The notes: generated by a model from the letters alone, not told the origin. Counted from the stretch's first letter, positions 42,127 to 51,462 are shown. The stretch: DNA of 64,000 bases from MWDV01 sp964634255 (GCA_964634255.1 CAZWJC010000006.1:5024-69023); one strand, 5' to 3'. Numbers and translations are program-made.

Positions 42127-42319
42127 GAATCCCGAAGGGATTCGACGTGAATAGCCGTGGGTGTAACCCACGGAACGCGCGTTCCCAAAGACAACCGGCC
42201 CTGAAAGGGCCGAACCATCCGTCGGCGATCGAGTTCGACCCCTTCGGGGGCGGCTGGTTTTTCGGCGTTCGTCCTCCGGGTTTCACCCGGAGCTATTTGT
42301 GTTTCGCCCCTTCGGGGCG
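42127..42319. repeat. Array of six palindromes upstream of the VTC gene
   Basis: Six stem-loops with three-base loops in a row: gaatccc-gaa-gggattc, ccgtgggt-gta-acccacgg, cggccct-gaa-agggccg, cccc-ttc-gggg, ctccgggt-ttc-acccggag and cgcccc-ttc-ggggcg. Loops are GAA/GTA on the left and TTC on the right, so the whole array has overall dyad symmetry. The gap 42100-42393 holds nothing else. Confidence 0.88.
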
Positions 42320-42393
42320 GCTTTGCGCCTTCGCGTCTTTGTTGTTCGTCACCACCGCTGGATTTCGGCCCTGAAGCAGTTCCCTTCCTCACC

Positions 42394-43098
42394 ATGCCTT
42401 CGACCTCACCTGATCCTGTCGCCTCCTCCCTCCGCTACGAACGCAAGTTCCTGCCCGACCGGCTTTCGCTGGCGGAGGTCTTGGCCGTGGTGCGGCAGCA
42501 CCCGGCCCTGTTCCGCGAGCCGTACCCGGAGCGCTGGGTGAACAACCTCTACTTCGACACGCCGGAACGCCGCCATTACCACGACCACGTCAATGGCGCA
42601 GCCAACCGCATCAAGGTCCGCGTCCGCTGGTATGGCGAGGCGCGCGGGCAGGTGCAGAAACCGGTGTTGGAATTCAAGACCCGGCATGGTGTGCTCGGCG
42701 GCAAGACGGCGCACCGGCTGCCCCCGTTGAGGCTGGACGGCGACTTCGGACGCGCTGCCTCCGTCACCGCCCTGCAATTGGCCGAGCTTCCGCCACCCAT
42801 GCGGGTGCGCTTGCACGGCTTGGAGCCGGCTCTGATGAATCGCTACCGCCGTCGTTATTTTTGCAGTGCCGACGGCACACTCCGCCTCACGCTGGATTGG
42901 GCGTTGGAGTTCCATCCGCCGCGCAATGTGAACGGTGCGATGCGCCCGCTGCCCCACGACGGGCCGGTAGTGATCGTCGAGTTGAAGTATGCCGAGCCGC
43001 ACAGCGAGGCCGCTGCCCGGGCCGCGAACGAGTTCCCTTTCCGGCTGACTCGATGCTCGAAATACGTGTTCGGGATTGAGCGCTTGAACGAGGGCTGA
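42394..43098 (+). CDS. VTC domain protein (polyphosphate polymerase-like)
   Basis: The 234-residue protein matches the tunnel-shaped VTC catalytic domain: YERKFLPD at the start, NNLYFDTPERRHY, RIKVRVRWYG with alternating basic residues, KPVLEFKTRHG, RYRRRYFCS and VVIVELKYAE with a metal-binding Glu. The yeast VTC4 relative makes polyphosphate from ATP; bacterial versions are mostly uncharacterised. It is soluble and probably works with the DUF4956 membrane protein in the same operon. Confidence 0.85.
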   Translation: MPSTSPDPVASSLRYERKFLPDRLSLAEVLAVVRQHPALFREPYPERWVNNLYFDTPERRHYHDHVNGAANRIKVRVRWYGEARGQVQKPVLEFKTRHGVLGGKTAHRLPPLRLDGDFGRAASVTALQLAELPPPMRVRLHGLEPALMNRYRRRYFCSADGTLRLTLDWALEFHPPRNVNGAMRPLPHDGPVVIVELKYAEPHSEAAARAANEFPFRLTRCSKYVFGIERLNEG

Positions 43099-43136
43099 GC
43101 GTCCGCGGCTGCGGTCAATCCGCGCTGCTCTCCTTC

Positions 43137-44000
43137 CTACAGGTAATTCGCCAGCAACGGTGCAAGCTCCCGCTTTGTCTTTGCCGGCCAGAGCTTCTTG
43201 TCGGTCATGATGGCATTTTTCAACGCGGCGTGGCAGGGCCAAGACGGTTCCGCAGGGATTCGCGGGATGACGTGCTGGATGATCGCCTTGGCCGTGGCGG
43301 CGTTCTTCGTCAGGTTCGCGATGACCATCTCCACAGTGACGTGATCGTGATCCTCGTTCCAGCAATCGTAGTCGGTGATCATGGCCATCGTGGCGTAGGC
43401 GATTTCGGCTTCGCGGGCGCACTTGGCCTCGCCGAGATTGGTCATGCCGATGACGTCGTAGCCGAACTTGTGGTTGGTCATGGATTCGGCGCGGGTGCTG
43501 AAGGCCGGCCCTTCCATATTGACGTACGTGCCGCCGTCGTGAACGCGCGCCTTGCAAGCGCGGGCGGATTTGAGGAGCAACCGACGCAGTTCCTCGGCAA
43601 TCGGATGGGCAAACGCCACGTGGCCGACGATGCCGCGGCCGAAGAATGTATGCTCGAAATCGCGCTTCGTGCGGTCGAGGAACTGGTCCACCAGCACGAT
43701 GTCGCAGGGGTGATACTTTTTCTGGAGCGAGCCGACGGCGCTGACGCTGATGACCCACGCCGCGCCCAGCTTCTTCATCGCCCAAAGGTTTGCACGGTGG
43801 TTCAACTCGCTGGGAAGAATCCGGTGTCCGCGGCCGTGGCGGGGCAGGAAGACCACCTCGCGGCCGGCGAGCGTGCCGGTGAGCAACGCGTCCGAGGGCG
43901 GGCCGAACGGGGTTTTGACCTTCACCCATTTCTGGTTGGTGAAGCCTTCGATGTTGTAGAGGCCGCTGCCGCCGATGATGCCGATGCGATGTTCAGACAT
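43137..44000 (-). CDS. mtnP: S-methyl-5'-thioadenosine phosphorylase
   Basis: MtnP splits methylthioadenosine with phosphate in methionine salvage. The 287-residue protein has IGIIGGSGLYNIEGF at the start (phosphate loop), FLPRHGRGHRILPSELNHRAN, VISVSAVGSLQKKY, the substrate loop VNMEGPAFSTRAES and DYDCWNEDHDHVTVE with the ligand-binding Asp. The CWNEDHDHV pattern is typical of bacterial MTA phosphorylases rather than purine nucleoside phosphorylases. It converges with the VTC gene. Confidence 0.93.
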   Translation of the reverse strand: MSEHRIGIIGGSGLYNIEGFTNQKWVKVKTPFGPPSDALLTGTLAGREVVFLPRHGRGHRILPSELNHRANLWAMKKLGAAWVISVSAVGSLQKKYHPCDIVLVDQFLDRTKRDFEHTFFGRGIVGHVAFAHPIAEELRRLLLKSARACKARVHDGGTYVNMEGPAFSTRAESMTNHKFGYDVIGMTNLGEAKCAREAEIAYATMAMITDYDCWNEDHDHVTVEMVIANLTKNAATAKAIIQHVIPRIPAEPSWPCHAALKNAIMTDKKLWPAKTKRELAPLLANYL

Positions 44001-44095
44001 GGGGGCAGTACTTGCCAGAGAATCGGCCGCGCGCCAGCTTTTTTCGGTGGGCAGGGCGATTTGACTTGGCGTGCCGACCGGGCAAGCTTTCGGCC

Positions 44096-44620
44096 ATGAA
44101 ACCGCGCTGGGAATGGATCGTTACCGCGTTGGGCGGCGTGCTGCTGGTCGCCGTGGTGGTGGCCAACCGCACGGTCGCCGGCGATGCCACTCCCCCACCG
44201 GCACGCGTTTCGCCCACGAATATGCAACCCGCCATCGCCAAGACCGACGCCGAATGGAAGCAGGAACTCACGCCCGAACAATACCGCGTCCTGCGGCAGA
44301 AGGGCACGGAGCGCGCTTTCACGGGCGAGTTTTGGAACACCCACGAATCCGGCGCGTACCGCTGCGCCGGCTGTGGGGAGAAGCTGTTTGTTTCAGACGC
44401 GAAGTTCGATTCCGGCTGCGGCTGGCCCAGTTTCTCCGCACCGGCCAGCACGAATGTGGTGGCTGAGGCGGCGGACCGCAGTCACGGCATGGTGCGAACG
44501 GAAGTCCTCTGTTCCAAGTGCGGCGGACATTTGGGGCACGTGTTTGACGACGGTCCAGCTCCAACAGGCTTGCGGTACTGCATCAATTCGGCCTCACTGA
44601 AGTTTGAGAAGAAACCCTAG
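44096..44620 (+). CDS. msrB: Peptide methionine-R-sulfoxide reductase MsrB, exported or membrane-bound
   Basis: The 174-residue protein repairs methionine-R-sulfoxide. It has an N-terminal hydrophobic segment (WIVTALGGVLLVAVVVA), so it probably works in the periplasm, then the MsrB core: LTPEQYRVLRQKGTERAFTG, zinc-binding CAGC and CSKC pairs, SGCGWPSFSAP, GGHLGHVFDDGP and the catalytic Cys in LRYCINSASL. An upstream in-frame extension is intergenic; ATG 44096 starts the signal segment. Confidence 0.92.
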   Translation: MKPRWEWIVTALGGVLLVAVVVANRTVAGDATPPPARVSPTNMQPAIAKTDAEWKQELTPEQYRVLRQKGTERAFTGEFWNTHESGAYRCAGCGEKLFVSDAKFDSGCGWPSFSAPASTNVVAEAADRSHGMVRTEVLCSKCGGHLGHVFDDGPAPTGLRYCINSASLKFEKKP

Positions 44621-44722
44621 CCGCGCGAACGCAAATCACGGCGCAACGGCGCCCGTTCGATCTCCTCACCCGATTTCGCGCTTTGCGCCAGCGCCCCGCT
44701 GCATTAACAATGGCGGCGCTGC

Positions 44723-47338
44723 ATGATGAGACAATGGCTCTGCGCGCTTCTGTTGCTGCTGGCTGCGACCTCGCCGTCGTGGGCGGCCAGTCGTGCCGAG
44801 ACCCGCGCGTTTGATGCCGCCGCGAAGGCGTTTCGCGATGGCATCTGGGAGCGGGCAGATCGCGAGTTTGGCGACTTCCTTCAAAAGTACCCCAAGGCCG
44901 ACCGACGGGCCGAGGCCATCCTGCTCCAGGCGCAAGCGCGCTGCAAGACGGACGACTACGCCGGCGCCATCCGCCTGCTGAGCGTCGAGCAGGCGAATGC
45001 CGGGTCGCGTGCCGACGAATACCTGTTCTGGTTGGGGGAGGCCCATTACCACAGCACGAACTTTCCCGCCGCCGCTGAAGCCTATCGCGCGGTGGTGAAC
45101 AACCATCCCGGCTCGAAACTCCGCCTCGAAGCCAGCGTCAACGAAGCGGCCGCGTGGGCCGGCCTGAAGGACTGGGCGAAGGTGGAATCGCTGTTGAGTG
45201 AACCGGCGGGCGCCTTCCAGCAACTAGCCAAGTCGGCAGGCGGTGGCGGTCCGGTCGCCGAGGGGATTCTGCTCCTGGCCGAAGCCCAATTGACCCGCCA
45301 GCGCTTTGACGCCGCCGAGGCGACGCTGCGCCAACTCGAAACGATCAAGCTGGATCCCAAGCTGGCCTGGCGACGCGAGTTTCTGCTGTGCCGGGCGCTG
45401 CTGGGCAGTGGACGCGCTGCTCCAGCACTGGAGAGTTCTTCCAATCTCCTGGCGTTGGCACGCACGCTTGGCCAGCCGGTGCCGCAGGCGCAAAGCATCG
45501 CACTCCATGCCGCTGCGCTCGAAGAACTGGGACAGTTGGACAGTGCCGCCGCCACTTACACGAGCAACTTGGTTGCGGACGTTCAGCCGGACTTCCAGCG
45601 GCAGGCTGCGTTGAAGATCGGCGAATTGGCACTGGTTCGCGGCCGGTTGGAGGAGGCTGCCAACGAGGTGGCGAAGTTCCTGCAGCGTTACTCCAACAGC
45701 CCGGCGTGCGATGTCGCACTGCTCACGTTGGGCGAATTGCAGCTCCGCCTGTATTTGTCTCCCACCCGCACGAATGCGCCGGACACGAATCTGCTGCAAC
45801 AAGCGCTGGCCAACTTGGGCGCGTTGCGCGTGAAGTTTCCGGGCAGTCCGTTGCAAGGGAAGGCTGAGCTGAATCGTGGATGGTGCTTCTGGCAGACCAC
45901 CAATCTGACGGAAAGCGGCGCGGCCTTTGCCGCCGCAGCTGTATCGTTGCCACCATCGTTTGATCAGGCAGCGGCCCGGTTCAAACTGGCTGATGTCCAG
46001 GACCGACTCAGTGATTTCGCCTCCGCCATCAGCAACTACCAGGCAGTCGTAGTGCTGGGCGAGGCCTTGCCCACGGTTAAGACCAACCTGTGCGAGCCGG
46101 CGCTTTACCAGATTGTCCGTGCCAGCGTCGCGTGTACGAACGCCCCGGCGGCCGACGCGGCCGTGGCGCGGTTGCTCGAGTGGTTTCCCGAAAGCCACGT
46201 GACCGAGATCAGCCTCCTGGTGGACGGCCAGGGCAAGGCCCAGCAGTCGAATCCGACCTTGGCCCGGCGCACCTTCGAGGATTTGTTGAAACGTTTCCCG
46301 AACTCGACGAACGCTGCTCAAGTGCATCTGGCCATCGGCCGCACCTACGAGCTGGAGGGCAACTGGCCGGGTGCGGCGCAGGAATATCGGAGCTGGCTTA
46401 CCGCGTATCCCACGAATGCGGAGCGCCCTCGGGCTGAGTTTGCGCTGGCGCTTGCCAGCTACTGGGCGAACGATGAGACCAATGCCCTCGCCCTGTTGAA
46501 GAACTTCATCGTGCAGTATCCCACCAACGTGCTGGCCCCACAGGCTCAGTGGTGGGTGGCCGCCTATCACTTCCGCCAGAACGAATTTGCCGAAGCGGAG
46601 AAGGACAGCCAGTTGCTGATTCGAACCTGGCCGGGCACGCCGCTCGCGTATGAAGCGGGCATGCTGGCTGGGCGCGCGGCCATGGCCCGGCAAGGATGGC
46701 TGGATGCGATTGGTTACTTCACCAACTTGACCAGCGATCTGACGTGTCCGTCGAACCTCTGGACGCAGGCGATGTTTGCCTATGGCGATGCGCAGCGCCG
46801 GCTGGATTCGTCGGATACGAATAATCCCTTGGCCAATTTTCAAGAGGCGATCAAGATTTACGCCCGCATCCACACCTTTAATCCCACCAATGCCCAAGCC
46901 GCGCGGGCGTGGGGTGAGAAAGGCAACTGTTATTTCCAGCTCGGCGCACAGAATCCCCACCAATACACCAACGCTATCGACGCCTTCCGGCAGGTTTTGG
47001 ACTCGCCCGGGGCCGATGTGGCGGCGCGGTGTCAGGCGAGTGTGGGGTTGGGCCTGGTGGCGGAAAGGCAGGCAGAACTGAGCACGAACAACGCGACGGC
47101 ACTCCTGACCGAGGCGCGGGATCGCTATCTGGACGTCTTCTACGCGAAATCAAACTGCGTCCGTGAAGGCGAGCAACCTCCTTCCTACTGGCGGAAGGAG
47201 GCCGGGCTCAAGGCGGCGCGTGTGCTATCGGATTCGCTGCACAAACGTGAAGCGGCGGAGAAGATTTATGAGGAGCTAGCCAGGGACTATCCACCGCTTC
47301 AGCCTTTCATAACGAACCGGCTCAAGAAGGGGGCGTGA
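44723..47338 (+). CDS. Large exported TPR protein
   Basis: The 871-residue protein has a signal peptide (MRQWLCALLLLLAATSPSWA) and then helical TPR-like repeats throughout, for example FGDFLQKYPKADRRAEAILL, AAEAYRAVVNNHPGSKL, FEDLLKRFPNSTNAAQVHLA, YRSWLTAYPTNAERPRAEFA and LLKNFIVQYPTNVLAPQAQW. The layout recalls YbgF/CpoB or BamD-like envelope scaffolds; no catalytic motif is seen. It stands alone, and its last 17 bases overlap the end of the convergent response regulator gene. Confidence 0.85.
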   Translation: MMRQWLCALLLLLAATSPSWAASRAETRAFDAAAKAFRDGIWERADREFGDFLQKYPKADRRAEAILLQAQARCKTDDYAGAIRLLSVEQANAGSRADEYLFWLGEAHYHSTNFPAAAEAYRAVVNNHPGSKLRLEASVNEAAAWAGLKDWAKVESLLSEPAGAFQQLAKSAGGGGPVAEGILLLAEAQLTRQRFDAAEATLRQLETIKLDPKLAWRREFLLCRALLGSGRAAPALESSSNLLALARTLGQPVPQAQSIALHAAALEELGQLDSAAATYTSNLVADVQPDFQRQAALKIGELALVRGRLEEAANEVAKFLQRYSNSPACDVALLTLGELQLRLYLSPTRTNAPDTNLLQQALANLGALRVKFPGSPLQGKAELNRGWCFWQTTNLTESGAAFAAAAVSLPPSFDQAAARFKLADVQDRLSDFASAISNYQAVVVLGEALPTVKTNLCEPALYQIVRASVACTNAPAADAAVARLLEWFPESHVTEISLLVDGQGKAQQSNPTLARRTFEDLLKRFPNSTNAAQVHLAIGRTYELEGNWPGAAQEYRSWLTAYPTNAERPRAEFALALASYWANDETNALALLKNFIVQYPTNVLAPQAQWWVAAYHFRQNEFAEAEKDSQLLIRTWPGTPLAYEAGMLAGRAAMARQGWLDAIGYFTNLTSDLTCPSNLWTQAMFAYGDAQRRLDSSDTNNPLANFQEAIKIYARIHTFNPTNAQAARAWGEKGNCYFQLGAQNPHQYTNAIDAFRQVLDSPGADVAARCQASVGLGLVAERQAELSTNNATALLTEARDRYLDVFYAKSNCVREGEQPPSYWRKEAGLKAARVLSDSLHKREAAEKIYEELARDYPPLQPFITNRLKKGA

Positions 47339-47975
47339 CGCCCGGTCTTGGGCCAGAACTCAGTACTTCCAGCGCACGCAGTGTCGCGGCACTGCGTGTT
47401 TCGACACCGAGCTTCGCGAAGATCTCCAGCAAGTGCTTTTTCACCGTGGACTCACTGATGCCGAGAATGGTGGCGATGTCCGAGTTGGTCTTGCCCTGCG
47501 CGACCCAGAGCAGCGCCTCCGCCGCACGGGGTGTCAGCCCCAGTTTGATCAGCAGCTCAGCCGAGGAAAAATCCGGCTTGAATTCGCGTTGGGCCAATTC
47601 CTCGACGCGCCGCAAGCGGGACGAGATGGCCTTCAGCAAATCCGCGCGTGCCACGGGTTTGATCAGGTAATCATCCGCCCCGAGGTTCATCCCCTGGCGC
47701 AGGTCGGTCTTCTCGCCTTTCGCGGTCAGAAAGATAAAGGGGATGGTCGCGGTGGCCGAATCATCACGCAGTGCCGCCAGCACGCCGTAACCATCGAGCG
47801 TGGGCATCATCACATCGCACAGGATCAAATCCGGCAGCTCGCGTTGGGCGAGGGTTAACCCGGCTCGTCCATCCTCGGCGCCAAGCGGTTCAAAGCCTTC
47901 CAGCTTCAGGATGGTCAGCAAGTTGCGCCGCATCTCGGGTTCGTCTTCAATGACCAGAATCTTCCGCGCGTTCAT
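47322..47975 (-). CDS. Response regulator with LuxR-type DNA-binding domain
   Basis: A 217-residue regulator: receiver with VIEDEPEMRRN, phosphoacceptor Asp in LILCDVMMPTLDGYG, FLTAKGEK and KPVARADL; then a GerE/LuxR helix-turn-helix (LTPRAAEALLWVAQGKTNSDIATILGISESTVKKHLLEIFAKLG). It is overlapped in ATGA by the upstream kinase gene, so the two form a coupled pair. The 3' end overlaps the convergent TPR gene by 17 bases. Confidence 0.93.
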   Translation of the reverse strand: MNARKILVIEDEPEMRRNLLTILKLEGFEPLGAEDGRAGLTLAQRELPDLILCDVMMPTLDGYGVLAALRDDSATATIPFIFLTAKGEKTDLRQGMNLGADDYLIKPVARADLLKAISSRLRRVEELAQREFKPDFSSAELLIKLGLTPRAAEALLWVAQGKTNSDIATILGISESTVKKHLLEIFAKLGVETRSAATLRALEVLSSGPRPGVTPPS

Positions 47976-50884
47976 GATTGAGGTTGAGTGGCAAACAGCG
48001 GTAGTCGAACGGTGATGGTTGTGCCGCGCCCGACGGCGCTTTGCACCTGTACGGTTCCACGGTGCAGTTCGGTGCAGCGTTTCACGATCGTCAGGCCCAG
48101 ACCCGTGCCGGGCAGGTGGGCGGTGTTCCGACCGCGATGGAAGGCTTCAAACATGCGCGGCAGATCCACTTCCGGGATGCCGAAACCTTGGTCGCGCACG
48201 CGGCAAACGGCCTCGACGCCCTGGCGTTCGATTTCCAGGGCGACTGGACTGCCTGCCGCCGAGTACTTGACGGCGTTGGACAGCAGGTTGGTGAAGATGT
48301 GTTGGATTAGACGTTCATCGGCGAAAGCGGCGCCCGCATCCGCGGAAACGGCCCAAGCAATCGGGCACTTGTGGCCCGTGGCGGACCGCAATTCGTCAAC
48401 GAGTTGCCGACAGAATCCACGCAACTCCAGCGGGGCCGGGCGGAAATCCAGCTTCGCGGCCTCCAGCAGGCTCAGCACGAGCACCTCTTCCATCAGACCC
48501 GCCATCCGCCGGGCGTTTTTCTGAATGGACTGCAACTGCTCGACTCGTTCCTCGGGTCTGAGCCGATCGAAGTACGTTTCCAGGATCTCCGCCGAGGAGA
48601 GGATCACCCCCAAAGGTGTGCGGAATTCGTGCGAAACCATCGAAACGAAGTTGCTCTTGAGCTGCCCCAACTCCCGTTCGCGGGCGAGCGACTTCAACAA
48701 CCCTTCCTCAAGCTGCTTCCGCTCGGAGATGTCCTGAATGAACGCCTGAATGATATTGCGGCCGCCCCACGCGATGCGCGTCAGAGTGACTTCCAATGGA
48801 ATGTCGCGGCCGCTGGTGTGGCGTGCCACCCACTCAAACCGTGTACTGCCGCGGGTGAGACAGTCCGTAATGTGTTTTTGTGCCAGCACGTCGGTGGGTT
48901 CCCCGTTGGGTTGGGTCGGCGGTGACGTTTCGCGTGGACTTCGGCCCACTAGCTCCTCCGGAGACGCGTAACCGAGAATGCGTGCCGCTGCGGGATTCAC
49001 CTCCAGGTACTGCTGGGCATCATGCAGCATCACGCCCTGACTGGAAGCCTCGAACAACGCGCGGAACTTTTGCTCCGACTCGCGTAAGGCCTGCTCGGCG
49101 CGCTTGCGTTCGATTGCCGTCGCAACCTGGTCAGCCACGAACATCAGAATGCGCTTGTCTTTCTCGCCATAGGCCAACTCGTTTTCGTAATGCTGCAGGG
49201 CCATCACGCCGATCCTTCGAGCGGGACTGGTCAAAAGCGGCACCCCCAGCCAGACAGCCGCCGGGGCGCCGACCTCGTGATAAGCCAGTTCCTGCCCCGC
49301 TTCCTCGACGACCGCAGTGCCCGCCACGCTGCTGGGACGGGTGTTCTGCCGCGTTGCCAGCAAGGGGCGACCAGTTCGTAACACGTATCCGGTGAGCCCT
49401 TGGGACAAGCGCATCGGGGCGGGGCGCGCATCGCGTTCATCCACGAAATAGGCGAAACTAAACGTGGCCTGGTTGGCATCGAGCAGCGCGATATAGAAGT
49501 TCGCCGCGGGCATCAGACCGCTGACGATCCGGTGGATTTGACCGTACAAGCTGTCCAGGTCTTCTGCGGTGTGCACCGCCTCGGTGATTCGAAACGTCGC
49601 CTGCTGGATCTGCTCCTGTCGTTTGCGCTCGGTGTTGTCGATGATGCTGGCGCGGAGCAGCGGGCGGCCTTCCGCCGGTAGCCGCACGAGGCGTACTTCG
49701 GTTGGGATCATCCGGCCGCTGGAGTGGCGGTGAATCCACTCGAAGACCGGCGCGCCACCCGCCACGGCCTCGGCCATTTTTTCCCGGGCCACATCGGCCG
49801 AGCGTCGCCCATTGGCTTGAAACTCGGGGCTGACTTCCGGCGGCGATAGCCGGGTCAACGCGTCCGCCGGATAGCCGTAAAGCTGGCAGGCCGGCCCATT
49901 GCCGCTGAGAAACCGGCCCGTTTCGCCGTCAAACACCACGATGGCTTCGGGAGCGTGCTCCACCAGGGTGCGCAACCGGGCCTCGCTGGCGCTCAATTCC
50001 GCCGTGCGTTCGGCGATGCGCCGTTCGAGTGAGGCATTGAGCTGAAGCAGGTTCTCCCGCGTCTGTTTGCGCTCGGTGATATCCGTCACGGAGCCGACGT
50101 GGTAAAGCACCGCGCCACTTTCGGGGTCGCGCACGGAAACGCAGTGGCTTAAACCCCACCAATGGCGGCCATCCCGCCGGACGTATTCGATCTCCTCGTC
50201 GCGGAAGCCGCCGGTCTCCTCCAGCAACTGCAGCAGCCGCTCCCGGTCGGCCGGATTCGCGTAGAGTCGTTCCCGCGGTACGCGTCGCATCTGCGCAAAT
50301 GAATCGAAACCCGACATGCGCAAATACGCCAGGTTCGCAAAGAGGAGCACGTGTTCCGCGCTGGTGCGATAGAGCCCCTCCGAGATGTTCTCAACGACCG
50401 ACTCAAGCAATTGTTGGTAGTCGCTGACGGCGGTCTCCGCCTGTTTGCGTTGGCTGATATCGCGAGCCACCATCACGTGGAGACATCGCCCCTGAGCACT
50501 GATTGTGGTGGCGAGAACTTCCACCGGCAGCTCGTTGCCATCCAGCCGGCGAACCCACCACTCGAAGCGATGGCTGCCGGCGGCAGTGGTTGCGGCCACG
50601 ATCTCCATCGCCTTTTCGCGTGAGGTGCGTCCGTCCGCTTGCGTTGGTGGAGAGAGGTCGCTGAGGCTGGCCTGCAGGAGTTGCTCCTTAGAGCTCGCAC
50701 ACATTAATTCCAGTGCCGCGTCATTGCAGTCCACGAACACGCCTTGCTCGGGATCCAGAAGCAGGATGGTGTCGGCGCTACGCTCAAACAACAGCCGGAA
50801 CATGGATTCAGTGTCGCCGGAGTCGGCGGCCCGGGCACTGGGCCGTTCGGTCCATTTACGGTCGCTAGTGTTCGGCGTAATCAT
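47972..50884 (-). CDS. Soluble PAS/GAF sensor histidine kinase
   Basis: A 970-residue kinase with no membrane helix. From N to C: PAS (FRLLFERSADTILLLDPEQG), PAS (LLESVVENISEGLYRTSAEH), PAS (RLRTLVEHAPEAIVVFDGET), GAF (AANFYIALLDANQATFSFAY), PAS (FRALFEASSQGVMLHDAQQY), HisKA (MVSHEFRTPLGVILSSAEIL) and HATPase (FTNLLSNAVKYS, GFGIPEVD, GTGLGLTIVKRC). The segments between PAS domains read as TERKQ-type linkers. ATG 50884 is preferred over a TTG 32 codons upstream. It overlaps the LuxR-type regulator, its likely partner. Confidence 0.9.
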   Translation of the reverse strand: MITPNTSDRKWTERPSARAADSGDTESMFRLLFERSADTILLLDPEQGVFVDCNDAALELMCASSKEQLLQASLSDLSPPTQADGRTSREKAMEIVAATTAAGSHRFEWWVRRLDGNELPVEVLATTISAQGRCLHVMVARDISQRKQAETAVSDYQQLLESVVENISEGLYRTSAEHVLLFANLAYLRMSGFDSFAQMRRVPRERLYANPADRERLLQLLEETGGFRDEEIEYVRRDGRHWWGLSHCVSVRDPESGAVLYHVGSVTDITERKQTRENLLQLNASLERRIAERTAELSASEARLRTLVEHAPEAIVVFDGETGRFLSGNGPACQLYGYPADALTRLSPPEVSPEFQANGRRSADVAREKMAEAVAGGAPVFEWIHRHSSGRMIPTEVRLVRLPAEGRPLLRASIIDNTERKRQEQIQQATFRITEAVHTAEDLDSLYGQIHRIVSGLMPAANFYIALLDANQATFSFAYFVDERDARPAPMRLSQGLTGYVLRTGRPLLATRQNTRPSSVAGTAVVEEAGQELAYHEVGAPAAVWLGVPLLTSPARRIGVMALQHYENELAYGEKDKRILMFVADQVATAIERKRAEQALRESEQKFRALFEASSQGVMLHDAQQYLEVNPAAARILGYASPEELVGRSPRETSPPTQPNGEPTDVLAQKHITDCLTRGSTRFEWVARHTSGRDIPLEVTLTRIAWGGRNIIQAFIQDISERKQLEEGLLKSLARERELGQLKSNFVSMVSHEFRTPLGVILSSAEILETYFDRLRPEERVEQLQSIQKNARRMAGLMEEVLVLSLLEAAKLDFRPAPLELRGFCRQLVDELRSATGHKCPIAWAVSADAGAAFADERLIQHIFTNLLSNAVKYSAAGSPVALEIERQGVEAVCRVRDQGFGIPEVDLPRMFEAFHRGRNTAHLPGTGLGLTIVKRCTELHRGTVQVQSAVGRGTTITVRLPLFATQPQS

Positions 50885-51009
50885 CTCAGCGCAAGCTTGA
50901 GGCACAACGAGCGTCGGTGCGCTCCGTGCGAAGCGGGTTGAGTGTCGCACGAAGTTTTCCCGGGAAGTCACCGCCGTCAAGCGAACCCAAGCAAGAGAAA
51001 GATCGAACC

Positions 51010-51408
51010 ATGATGATCGCTGAATTGAATTCTGAAGGCCGGAACCGCCCGAACCGCACTCATACGCGGCGCGCTTCGCCCGGCTTGGCCGCAGTCAACC
51101 GCAACCCTCCCCGGCTCGGATCGTCCGTCCGGCTGCCGGTTACTCCGGAAAACCGGCTGCGCCTTCGGAAACTCCGCGAAGCCGAACTACGCGCTTGGAA
51201 CCACACCCCTCGGACCAGTGCGAATACGGCCCTGCGCACGGAAGTCAGGCACGCGGCGCAGCACAGCCGCCGCGAACTCCGCGTCTTCGCCGCCATCGTG
51301 TTAACGACCGGGGTCGCGGTGACCCTGGGGGTGCTGGCCTCAATTCGGTTCGTCGAACAGCACTCGGAGTTTGTGGCGTTTGTGCGGCAATTGCTTGGGC
51401 TGGCCTGA
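51010..51408 (+). CDS. Basic protein with C-terminal membrane helix, unknown
   Basis: A 132-residue protein with an Arg/Pro-rich N-terminal 90 residues (TRRASPGLAAVNRNPPRLGS; LRLRKLREAELRAWN) and one membrane helix near residues 95-115 (VFAAIVLTTGVAVTLGVLAS), then a short end. No family is recognised. It is divergent from the PAS kinase and 54 bases upstream of the cytochrome gene, so it could be part of the same stress or redox unit. Its start is weakly supported. Confidence 0.5.
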   Translation: MMIAELNSEGRNRPNRTHTRRASPGLAAVNRNPPRLGSSVRLPVTPENRLRLRKLREAELRAWNHTPRTSANTALRTEVRHAAQHSRRELRVFAAIVLTTGVAVTLGVLASIRFVEQHSEFVAFVRQLLGLA

Positions 51409-51462
51409 ACTCATTTAACGACGCTTGAAGCCGTACTACAACCAACCAAACGAAAGAACGAC

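Noticed and set aside
42127..42319. CRISPR array
   Set aside because: The units differ in sequence, lack regular spacers and are stem-loops with three-base loops; no cas gene is in the window.
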